Below are positions 1 through 6,284 of a DNA stretch of 19,445 bases, one piece after another. Source of the DNA: Chloroflexota bacterium (GTDB lineage Bacteria; Chloroflexota; Dehalococcoidia; JACQGW01). The position numbers and the translations under genes were made by a program. Within the stretch, counting starts at the first letter, position 1; every line of letters begins with the position of its first letter. The stretch is from NCBI GenBank assembly GCA_016199325.1, contig JACQGW010000379.1, forward strand, positions 1 through 19,445, written 5' to 3'. The notes beneath the pieces were generated by a model that did not search any database, had not been told where the DNA came from, and saw only the letters and a program-made list of their open reading frames with translations.

Positions 1-11
1 AGCCAGCAGCG

Positions 12-46
12 CCCGGGGAGATGCTTCGCTGCGGCTCAGCATGACG
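12..46. repeat. Single arm of dispersed palindromic repeat family A
   Basis: This stretch carries the right arm of the palindromic element seen in full at 13618-13699 and in several copies at 17220-17409. Its core reads GAGATGCTTCGCTGCGGCTC and it ends in AGCATGAC. The matching left arm would lie before position 1, so the element is probably cut by the window edge. Nearly identical sequence in three places of one window marks it as a dispersed repeat, not part of a gene. Bases 47-149 that follow show no gene or clear signal. Confidence 0.75.
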
Positions 47-149
47 GAGGAGCGGAGCCGCTGCGACCAGACTTCTGGCCGCGCTCTGCGCCGCAAAGCC
101 CCCTTGAGAGCCCCCACGCCTCCGCGTAGGGGCCGAAGCATGGCCTTCC

Positions 150-416
150 GAGCCACGACCGTGAGGGAGAGCCGTTCCCCGATGCGCGCGGTCGACCCCA
201 CGCACCAGGTAGGAAGCCGCAGCACGTGGACGAACCGAGCCGCGACCGTAAGGGAGCGGATCCCCGGCGCGCGGTCGACTCCATGGACGAGCCAGGAAGC
301 CGCAGCACGCGGACCATCCGAGGCGCGACCGTAAGGGAGCCGTTCCCCGACGCGCACGGTCGACTCGGCACACCGGGGAACGGCTCCCTCACGGTCGCGG
401 CTCGGTTCGGGGATCC
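150..416. repeat. Repeat array: three direct copies plus one inverted copy
   Basis: Three related units start near 150, 237 and 320 (periods of about 87 and 83 bases). Each contains a core like GAGCCGCGACCGTAAGGGAG, followed by a GTTCCCC- or GATCCCC-like stretch and a GCGCGCGGTCGAC-like end. The linkers share AGGAAGCCGCAGCACG. A fourth copy at 371-416 is in the opposite orientation, so copy three and copy four can pair as a long hairpin with a short loop. No open frame here looks like a protein. The rest of this gene-free region, 417-602, holds only a 7-bp hairpin at 468-485. Confidence 0.8.
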
Positions 417-602
417 CCGCCGCAGGCGCTTGCCGGCCAGTGCGGCCGACACCCGGTCGCCCGGGGAGCGCACTTGCGAGTGCGCACTACCAACCCGCGC
501 GTCCTGTCTCCGCGTGCATCCCTACCTTTGTTGACGCATGAGAGTCTCCATAGGAACTCACTTCCCCAACCCGCTGGAAACCGTCCCCTGACAGCAGGCG
601 AG

Positions 603-635
603 TTGCAGGTAAATCGATTGCCTGCGATAATCGAT
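603..635 (+). promoter_or_regulatory. nrfA promoter with overlapping palindrome
   Basis: A -35-like TTGCAG (603-608) is followed after 17 bases by GATAAT (626-631), which also has an extended -10 TG at 623-624. A predicted transcript start near 638 would give a leader of about 20 bases before the nrfA start. A perfect 7-bp inverted repeat, ATCGATT (613-619) and AATCGAT (629-635) with a 9-base spacer, covers the -10 box. That position fits an operator, but the half-sites do not match the classical FNR/CRP box (TTGAT-N4-ATCAA), so the regulator is unknown. Confidence 0.55.
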
Positions 636-656
636 CGAAGTGAGGAGGCGATCCAG

Positions 657-1985
657 ATGGCGAGAACACGACGGCTTCTGGTCATCTTCGGTGCTGCGCT
701 GATTGCGACGGTCCTCGTCGTCCTGCTCCTGATCACCATCGTCGAGCGCCAGCAGGAAGCGCGCCTGACCTATTTCAAAGTGGCCGAAATCCCGCCCGGC
801 GAGCCCAATCCCGAGGTCTGGGGGCGCAACTTCCCGCACCAGTACGACAGTTGGCAGAACACCATGCGCACGACGACCTTCAGCCAGTACAGCAAGTACG
901 GCCGCTACGGCGGATCGGAGGCGTTCCAGCGGCTGGAGAAGTACCCCGACTACCGCCGGCTGTTTGCCGGCTACCCCTTTTCGGTCGACTACCGCGAGGA
1001 CCGCGGCCATGCGCTCGCTCTGGAGGACATGCTCGCCACGCAGCGCCTTGGCGATAGGAAGCCGGGGAGCTGCATGACCTGCAAGAGCTCGCAGGTCCCC
1101 GGTCTGATACGACAGCTCGGCGCCGACCAGTTCTATGCGACGCCGGTGAAACAGCTCGTCGACCAGCACGGGGTCAAGTACTCGATCAGTTGTGCCGACT
1201 GCCACAACGCCGAGACCATGGCGCTGACCATCACGCGTCCGGCCTTCCGAGAGGCGATGGCGTCGAGAGGGATCGACGTATCGAAGGCGTCGCAGCAGGA
1301 GATGCGCACCTACGTCTGCGCACAGTGCCACGTCGAGTACTACTTCCGTCCGCCGAATAACACCGTCGTCTTCCCCTGGCGATACGGGCTCACGATCGAG
1401 GACATCGAGCGGTACTACCAGGAGATCCAGTTCTCGGACTGGACGCACGGCGAGACCAGAGCCGCCATGGTCAAGATGCAGCACCCGGAGTTCGAGCTGT
1501 ACTCCACCGGCGTGCATGCTCGGGCCGGGGTGGCCTGCGCCGACTGCCATATGCCGTACACCCGCGTCGGCGCGGCGAAGATCTCCAGCCACTGGGTGAA
1601 TACGCCCCTGGCCCACGTCAACACCTCCTGTCTGACCTGCCACCGCCAGAGCGAGGAGGAGATGCGCCAGCGCGTCCTGACCATCCAGGATCGTACGTAC
1701 GGCCAGATGAAGCACGCCGAGACCGCCCTCATCGCGGCGATGGACACGATCACCACGGCCATGCGGGCAGGCGTAACCGACGACAAGCTGGCGGAAGCCC
1801 GAGCGCTCCACCGCCGTGCGCAGATGCGCTGGGACTTCATCAGCGCCGAGAACAGCATGGGCTTTCACAGTCCCCAGGAGGCCGTTCGTATCCTCGGCGA
1901 CGCGACGGACCTGGCCCGCCAGGCCCAGCTCGCGGCATATCAGGCGATGATCCCGCCTCAGCCACGGTCGAGCAACAGGCAATGA
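657..1985 (+). CDS. nrfA: Ammonia-forming cytochrome c nitrite reductase NrfA
   Basis: This is the catalytic subunit of respiratory nitrite ammonification, a six-electron reduction of nitrite to ammonium outside the cytoplasmic membrane. The 442-residue protein has an N-terminal membrane anchor or signal (about residues 6-28) and five haem sites: CMTCK at 139-143, the lysine-ligated catalytic haem typical of NrfA, then CADCH (179), CAQCH (221), CADCH (294) and CLTCH (325). By comparison with Wolinella NrfA, the active-site residues are Arg116, Tyr228 and His276, and Glu227, Lys273 and Gln275 match the calcium site. The ATG at 657 follows GAGGAGG; the frame is open back to 474 but that part is non-homologous leader. 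The stop overlaps the nrfH start (ATGA). No cytochrome c maturation genes lie nearby. The assignment is secure. Confidence 0.97.
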   Translation: MARTRRLLVIFGAALIATVLVVLLLITIVERQQEARLTYFKVAEIPPGEPNPEVWGRNFPHQYDSWQNTMRTTTFSQYSKYGRYGGSEAFQRLEKYPDYRRLFAGYPFSVDYREDRGHALALEDMLATQRLGDRKPGSCMTCKSSQVPGLIRQLGADQFYATPVKQLVDQHGVKYSISCADCHNAETMALTITRPAFREAMASRGIDVSKASQQEMRTYVCAQCHVEYYFRPPNNTVVFPWRYGLTIEDIERYYQEIQFSDWTHGETRAAMVKMQHPEFELYSTGVHARAGVACADCHMPYTRVGAAKISSHWVNTPLAHVNTSCLTCHRQSEEEMRQRVLTIQDRTYGQMKHAETALIAAMDTITTAMRAGVTDDKLAEARALHRRAQMRWDFISAENSMGFHSPQEAVRILGDATDLARQAQLAAYQAMIPPQPRSSNRQ

Positions 1986-2524
1986 CGGAGCCGGAAGGGG
2001 TCAACCGGCAGGACCGTGGACCGGGCGGCCTGCTCCCGACGGCGCTGGTGGGGGTCCTGGGGATTCTCATCGGGCTGAGCGCCTATACCTTCGTCTACGC
2101 CCGCGGCTACTCCTACCTGCTGGACGATCCGCGGGCCTGCGTGAATTGCCACGTCATGCGCGAGAACTACCAGAGCTGGACGATCTCCAGCCACCGGTCG
2201 GTGACCTGCAACGGCTGCCACACGCCCCACGAGCTCGTGGAGAAGTACCTGGTGAAAGCCGAGAATGGCGTTGCCCACTCGTTCGCCTTCACCTTCGAGG
2301 ACCCACAGGTCATCCGGATCAGGCCGCGGAGCCTCCAGGTCGTCGAGCGCAACTGCCGGGGCTGCCATGAGCAGACCCTCGCCGGCACCTTTCTCGCCGT
2401 GGACGACGAGTCGGAGCGCTGCGTCCGCTGCCACCCAGCGACCGGCCACGCACTCGGTGCGTTTGCAGCGGGATCGGCCAGTGCCGGCGGCTTCAAGGAG
2501 CGGGTTGCCGAGTCGTTGGAGTGA
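1982..2524 (+). CDS. nrfH: Cytochrome c nitrite reductase small subunit NrfH
   Basis: NrfH is the membrane-anchored NapC/NirT-family quinol dehydrogenase that passes electrons from the quinol pool to NrfA. The 180-residue protein has one transmembrane helix (about 17-40) followed by four c-type haem sites: CVNCH (53), CNGCH (76), CRGCH (125) and CVRCH (147). Met59, directly after the first site (CHVM), corresponds to the unusual methionine haem ligand of NrfH. The length fits the family. Its ATG overlaps the nrfA stop by four bases, implying translational coupling. The order nrfA then nrfH is the reverse of the nrfHA order of Wolinella and Desulfovibrio. A Pro/Gly-rich cytoplasmic start and an Ala/Gly-rich tail after the last haem carry no recognisable motif. 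Confidence 0.95.
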   Translation: MTEPEGVNRQDRGPGGLLPTALVGVLGILIGLSAYTFVYARGYSYLLDDPRACVNCHVMRENYQSWTISSHRSVTCNGCHTPHELVEKYLVKAENGVAHSFAFTFEDPQVIRIRPRSLQVVERNCRGCHEQTLAGTFLAVDDESERCVRCHPATGHALGAFAAGSASAGGFKERVAESLE

Positions 2525-2532
2525 ATGGAAGC

Positions 2533-2562
2533 TTGACGTCGCGGCCGTTGTGGTCCTACACT
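2533..2562 (+). promoter_or_regulatory. Promoter of the small DUF433-like gene
   Basis: TTGACG (2533-2538) and TACACT (2557-2562) are separated by 18 bases and resemble a housekeeping promoter. It begins nine bases after the nrfH stop and would start a transcript near 2569, so the small gene at 2610 need not depend on the nrf promoter. Confidence 0.5.
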
Positions 2563-2609
2563 CCATGCACAGCGCGGCACCAAACGTGCTAGGGAGGGGT
2601 GCAGGGGAC

Positions 2610-2882
2610 ATGCTGGCCATGACCAAAGAGGAACTCATCGCGAAGTATATCACCCAGGACGCCCGACGGCCCGAGGCGGCGGAGGCGCGCCTTGCCGACT
2701 ATGGCGTCCACGTCTGGGCCATCATCGGCTATCGGCAGGCGACGGGTGAGGAGATCGATCAGATCGCCGCCGCCTATGAGGTGCCACGCGAAGCCATTGA
2801 GGCGGCCTTCGCGTACTACGATCGGCACCACCACGTCATTGACGCGCGCATCGCCGCGAACAAAGAGATATTGGCGGCCTAG
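2610..2882 (+). CDS. Small DUF433-like protein, antitoxin-like, no partner seen
   Basis: A 90-residue acidic helical protein. Its second half (about residues 47-85: EEIDQIAAAY, then VPREAIEAAFAYYDRH and IDARIAANKE) has the shape of the DUF433 family, in which a helix-turn-helix-like segment is followed by a stretch predicting 'aLaYy..h...id'. DUF433 proteins are often encoded next to PIN-like DUF5615 toxins, but no such gene follows: 2883-3205 holds no reading frame that looks like one. It may therefore be an orphan antitoxin or a free-standing regulator. The ATG at 2610 follows a purine-rich GGGAGGGG/AGGGG stretch; ATG 2619 (MTKEEL...) is an equally good start. The family assignment comes from pattern memory and is moderate. 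Confidence 0.75.
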   Translation: MLAMTKEELIAKYITQDARRPEAAEARLADYGVHVWAIIGYRQATGEEIDQIAAAYEVPREAIEAAFAYYDRHHHVIDARIAANKEILAA

Positions 2883-2898
2883 GCGGGCATGACCGCCT
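2881..2898 (+). terminator. Possible hairpin terminator of the DUF433-like gene
   Basis: AGGCGG (2881-2886) pairs with CCGCCT (2893-2898) around a six-base loop, directly over and after the TAG stop, and is followed by pyrimidine-rich TCTCCCTCCT instead of a T run. It is plausible but weak as an intrinsic terminator. Confidence 0.35.
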
Positions 2899-3205
2899 TC
2901 TCCCTCCTAACCAATCAGCTTCATAAGTGGCGGGACCAGGCTGGCTGGGTTGATCGGTCGCCTCCCCTCTATTCTCCGGCAACGCGCACCCCACCGACGC
3001 CCGCCTGATCGGCTGTATCTGGCAAAGTGCCCCCCTGGGTGGTGCGGAGTAAGTGGTCGTGCCCGCTTTGGGAGCGATCGGCTATACTTCTCGATCAGAA
3101 ACTCGTCGGAGCCGGGGAACCGGACGCCAGTGAGCTTCGACGGATTGGGCCGGTACTCGCCAGCATGCCTCGGAGATTTGCGCCCCTGGAGGAATCGCCA
3201 AGATC
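2899..3205. other. Intergenic region without a recognisable gene
   Basis: About 300 bases with no coding pattern. A TATACT (3083-3088) could be a -10 box for the membrane protein at 3206, but I see no good -35 at the right distance. A GGAGGAA ribosome-binding site lies at 3188-3194. The rest shows no repeat shared with the other arrays of the window. Confidence 0.5.
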
Positions 3206-3730
3206 ATGCCAGCCATCAGTATTATGCCGGGCAGCCTGTTCGGCACGGCCATCGGGCTCGCGTCCGCCGTCTTCTTCCTGCTCCGCCAGCTCCGGCCGCA
3301 GCCGATCCGCCTGCGCGGGACGGTCATGTCGTCGGTCATGTTCGTCGGCCTCTTCTTCTGGGTTTCGCTGGCGCCGCATCTGCCGAAGGGCGACGTCGCG
3401 GCCGCCCTTGCCGCGGCGCTGCCGGCCGACCTGCTCGGCGTGCTGGCCGGCGTGGCCCTGGGGATCGCCTTTGGCCGCGCCGTCGACGTGCGCTACGACC
3501 CGCAGCGGGGGCCGCTGCGCCGGGCCAGCGGCCGGCTCGTCGCGCTCTGGCTGACGCTGGTCGGCGGCCGATTCATCCTGGGGCTGGTCGGCCGGTCGAT
3601 TCACCTGGCCGGCATCGAGCAGATCGCCGACGGTCTGCTGGCGCTGGCGTTCACCTCGATCATCACGCGCAACGTCGTGCTGCTGCGGCGGGCGCGGCAG
3701 GTGTCGGCCTCCTCAGTCCGGCCGGGCTGA
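3206..3730 (+). CDS. Multi-pass membrane protein of unknown function
   Basis: A 174-residue hydrophobic protein with about four to five membrane segments (near residues 8-25, 38-58, 70-92, 108-128 and 138-155). A polar segment near residues 93-105 (VDVRYDPQRGPLRRASG) lies between membrane helices, followed by an arginine in a helix (GGRFILG). The arrangement, with paired charged loops between short helices, faintly recalls the CcdC/DUF1453 membrane proteins, but I cannot confirm this. ATG 3206 follows GGAGGAA with about 11 bases spacing. It is followed within a few bases by the palindromic repeat at 3736 and has no operon partner. Coding is supported by codon bias and the consistent hydrophobic pattern; function is unknown. 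Confidence 0.75.
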   Translation: MPAISIMPGSLFGTAIGLASAVFFLLRQLRPQPIRLRGTVMSSVMFVGLFFWVSLAPHLPKGDVAAALAAALPADLLGVLAGVALGIAFGRAVDVRYDPQRGPLRRASGRLVALWLTLVGGRFILGLVGRSIHLAGIEQIADGLLALAFTSIITRNVVLLRRARQVSASSVRPG

Positions 3731-3735
3731 TGCAA

Positions 3736-3839
3736 GCATTCAGCGATCAGCCGTCAGCCGTCAGCTTCCGGCGATTCTCGCGGCATCGGCCCCGCCGGGT
3801 CGTCGCTCTGCTGACGGCTGACGGCTGATTGCTGAATGC
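3736..3839. repeat. Palindromic repeat family B with heptamer arms
   Basis: A left arm (3736-3765) and a right arm (3810-3839) are reverse complements at 29 of 30 positions, separated by 44 bases. Each arm contains a tandem heptamer, AGCCGTC on the left and its complement on the right. The element sits between the membrane protein and murT. Its build, tandem heptamers inside an inverted repeat, is the same as that of the insert inside murT at 5195-5367, although the heptamer sequence differs. No transposase is encoded. Confidence 0.9.
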
Positions 3840-3912
3840 CCACGAACTTGGCACGAGGCGTGCATCGACGGCGCGCGAGCGCCGGCCAGACGCCGGCTCG
3901 GACCGCTCGGCG

Positions 3913-3921
3913 TGCTATAAT
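3913..3921 (+). promoter_or_regulatory. Extended -10 promoter of murT-gatD
   Basis: TGCTATAAT (3913-3921) is a perfect extended -10 element; the -35 region has no good match, as is common for this promoter type. The predicted start near 3928 leaves a leader of about 15 bases before ATG 3943. Confidence 0.65.
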
Positions 3922-3942
3922 CACCCGGCAGTGGAAGGCACC

Positions 3943-5526
3943 ATGCAATCCCCGATGGGTCCTCGGCTCCAGACGACTGCCGCCGTTGCGCTGGCTCGTC
4001 TCGCGGGCGTCGCAACGCGGCACCTTGGCGGCGGTGGCACCTCGTTGCCGGGGCTCATCGCCCAGTCGCTCGACGGCAACATCGTCACAACCCTCGCCGG
4101 TCAACTGCCCCTCGGCTCGGTCCTCGTGACCGGCACCAACGGCAAGACGACGACGACGCGGATGATCGCCAACGTCCTGGACCGGATGCGCCTGGTCGCC
4201 GTCCACAACCGGTCGGGATCGAACCTCATGCGTGGGCTGGCGACGACGCTCGTCAGCCGGGCCCGCCTGGACGGCCATCTCCCGGTCGGCCCGCGGACCA
4301 TCGGGCTTTTCGAGGTCGACGAGGCCGTCCTGCCGCTGGCGGTGCGCGCCGTTCGGCCCCGCCTCGTCGTCCTGACGAATCTCTTTCGCGATCAGCTCGA
4401 CCGGTACGGCGAGGTCGACGTCGTCTCGATGCGCTGGCAGGAAGCGGTGGCCGCTCTGCCGCCGACCGCCCGCGTTGTCCTCAACGCCGACGATCCCGCC
4501 GTCGCCAGCCTTGGCCGTGACCTCGGCGACCGCGCCATCACCTACGGCGTCGAGGACGTCGCCCAGGCGCTGCCGGGCCTGGAGCATGCCGCCGATTCCA
4601 AGTGGTGCCACCACTGCGGCGCAGGGTACCGCTACGAGCGGTCCTTTTACGGCCACCTCGGCCACTACGCCTGTCCGAGCTGCGATTGGCGCCGGCCTGC
4701 GCCGTCGATCGCCGCCGAGCGGGTCGATCTGCACGGATTCGGCGGATCGATCGTCGCCGTGCGAACGCCGGCCGGCCGGATCGAGCTGCGCGTGGGGCTG
4801 CCGGGGCTCTACAACGTCTACAACGCGCTCGCCGCCCTGGCCGCGGCCTGGGCGCTCGACGTGCCGATGGAGCTGATTCAGGAGGCCATCGAAGCGACAA
4901 CCGCCGCCTTCGGGCGGGTCGAGCGATTGACCATCGCCGGCCGCACGGTCTACCTCGTCCTGGCCAAGAACCCGACCGGTCTGAACCAGGTCATCCGGGT
5001 GCTTCAGGCCGAGGCCGGACCGAAGCGGCTGCTCGTCGTCCTCAACGACAACATCGCCGACGGCCGCGACATCTCCTGGATCTGGGACGCCGACTTCGAG
5101 CGGCTGGCCGGCGGTGTCGCCGACGTCGTCTGCTCCGGCATCCGGGCCGAGGACCTCGCGCTCCGGCTGAAGTACGCGGGGGTCGGTGGTCTGGAGTCGG
5201 CAGTCGGCAGTCGGCAGTCGGCAGTCCGCGGTCCGGCGTCGGCCGTCGGCCAGAAGGAAGGATCTTCCTCCGCAACACGCGAGGGATTGGCCCCGGGTCA
5301 GAAACAAGTTCCGCACGCCGGACTCCCACCACCGGACTGCCGACTGCCGACCGCCGACTGCCGACTTACGGTCGAGCGCGACCTCGCCCGCGCCTTCGAC
5401 CTCGCGCTTGCCCGGACGCCCGCCGGCGAGACGCTGTACGTCGTCCCGACTTACACGGCGATGCTCGATCTGCGGAAGATCCTCGCCCGCGCCGGGCACG
5501 TCGAACACTTCCTCGAAAGCGCCTGA
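3943..5526 (+). CDS. murT: Lipid II isoglutaminyl synthase subunit MurT, with inserted repeat
   Basis: MurT is the ATP-dependent Mur-ligase-like subunit that, with GatD, amidates D-glutamate of lipid II to D-isoglutamine in the cytoplasm. The 527-residue protein has the P-loop GTNGKTTT (64-71), the Mur-type LTNLFRDQLDRYGE segment, a four-cysteine zinc ribbon (CHHC ... CPSC, near residues 222-246) and the C-terminal DUF1727 domain with DNIADGRDISWIWD, which carries the conserved catalytic Asp, and a PTYTAMLDLR end. Most MurT proteins are about 440-460 residues. The excess is a 58-residue segment (418-475) encoded by a palindromic repeat and placed between LKYAGV and the following helix. The frame stays open, so the gene looks functional. 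ATG 3943 is chosen for its GGAAGG site; gatD starts 12 bases after the stop. Confidence 0.95.
   Translation: MQSPMGPRLQTTAAVALARLAGVATRHLGGGGTSLPGLIAQSLDGNIVTTLAGQLPLGSVLVTGTNGKTTTTRMIANVLDRMRLVAVHNRSGSNLMRGLATTLVSRARLDGHLPVGPRTIGLFEVDEAVLPLAVRAVRPRLVVLTNLFRDQLDRYGEVDVVSMRWQEAVAALPPTARVVLNADDPAVASLGRDLGDRAITYGVEDVAQALPGLEHAADSKWCHHCGAGYRYERSFYGHLGHYACPSCDWRRPAPSIAAERVDLHGFGGSIVAVRTPAGRIELRVGLPGLYNVYNALAALAAAWALDVPMELIQEAIEATTAAFGRVERLTIAGRTVYLVLAKNPTGLNQVIRVLQAEAGPKRLLVVLNDNIADGRDISWIWDADFERLAGGVADVVCSGIRAEDLALRLKYAGVGGLESAVGSRQSAVRGPASAVGQKEGSSSATREGLAPGQKQVPHAGLPPPDCRLPTADCRLTVERDLARAFDLALARTPAGETLYVVPTYTAMLDLRKILARAGHVEHFLESA
5195..5367. repeat. Palindromic heptamer repeat inserted in frame in murT
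   Basis: The left arm has four exact AGTCGGC heptamers (5195-5222) and a degenerate fifth; the right arm (5335-5367) carries the complementary GACTGCC heptamer three times plus one GACCGCC. About 105 bases separate the arms. The whole element reads without a stop in the murT frame, giving a Ser/Ala/Arg-rich stretch followed by a Pro/Cys-rich one (PPDCRLPTADCRL). It matches in architecture the element at 3736-3839 just upstream of the same gene. Confidence 0.9.
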
Positions 5527-5538
5527 AGGGGACTATCG

Positions 5539-6273
5539 ATGCGGCTCACCATCGCGCACCTGTACGCCGACCTGATGAACCTCTACGCCGACCGCGGGAA
5601 CATCATCTGCCTGCGCCAGCGCTGCCAGTGGCGCGGCATCGAATGCTCCGTCGTCGACGTCGACCTGGGCGACGCCTTCGACCCGGCCGCCTCCGATCTC
5701 GTCTTCGTCGGCGGCGGCCAGGACAAAGAGCAGCGGCTCGCCGCCGACGACCTCGCGCGGGTGAAGGGCCCGGCGCTGCGGGCCGCGATCGAGGACGGCG
5801 TGGCCGCGCTGGCCGTCTGTGGCGGCTACCAGCTCTTCGGCCACGAGTATCGGCCGGCCGAGGGCGATCCGCTGCCGGGCGTCGGCATCTTCGACCTGGT
5901 CACGATTCACAAGGGGCTCCAGGTACACCGCTGCATCGGCAACATCGTCGTCGCCTGGGAGGGGAGCACCCTCGTCGGCTTCGAGAACCACGGCGGGCGC
6001 ACCTACCTGGGCGCCGGCTGCCGGCCGCTCGGCCGCGTGCTGACGGGCTTCGGCAACAACGCGGAGGATGGGACCGAAGGCGCCGTCTACCGCCGCGCCT
6101 ACGGCACCTATCTCCACGGCTCGGTGCTGCCGAAGAACCCGCACTTCGCCGATCACCTCATTCGGGAGGCGCTCGCTCGCCGCTACGGCGACGTTCAGCT
6201 TCCCCCGATCGACGACTCGATGGAGCACCGGGCGCACGACGCCGCAGTTGCGCGCGCGCGCCGCAGCAGATAA
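5539..6273 (+). CDS. gatD: Lipid II isoglutaminyl synthase glutaminase subunit GatD
   Basis: GatD is the class I glutamine amidotransferase that releases ammonia from glutamine and channels it to MurT. The 244-residue protein has the nucleophile in VCGGYQLFG (Cys94) and the catalytic histidine in GTYLHG (His193), plus the N-terminal LYADLMNLYADRGN and VGGGQDKEQ segments typical of GatD/CobB-like enzymes. It starts 12 bases after murT behind an AGGGGA-like site, consistent with co-translation and complex formation. The length is normal, and the C-terminal tail is Ala/Arg-rich without motif. The next gene follows after 11 bases, so all three may share a transcript, although the dehydratase has no evident link to peptidoglycan. 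Confidence 0.96.
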   Translation: MRLTIAHLYADLMNLYADRGNIICLRQRCQWRGIECSVVDVDLGDAFDPAASDLVFVGGGQDKEQRLAADDLARVKGPALRAAIEDGVAALAVCGGYQLFGHEYRPAEGDPLPGVGIFDLVTIHKGLQVHRCIGNIVVAWEGSTLVGFENHGGRTYLGAGCRPLGRVLTGFGNNAEDGTEGAVYRRAYGTYLHGSVLPKNPHFADHLIREALARRYGDVQLPPIDDSMEHRAHDAAVARARRSR

Positions 6274-6284
6274 GGAGGATCGCG

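Noticed and set aside
474..656. N-terminal extension of nrfA
   Set aside because: The frame is open, but it crosses the promoter and palindrome; the ATG at 657 has the ribosome site and begins a typical signal anchor.
5195..5367. Frameshift or pseudogene in murT
   Set aside because: The insert keeps the frame, and all catalytic and zinc motifs remain intact on both sides.
3754..5508. Long open frame on the minus strand opposite murT
   Set aside because: It is the GC-rich antisense shadow of murT; its composition is Arg/Asp/Gly-rich without family motifs, whereas murT has clear motifs.
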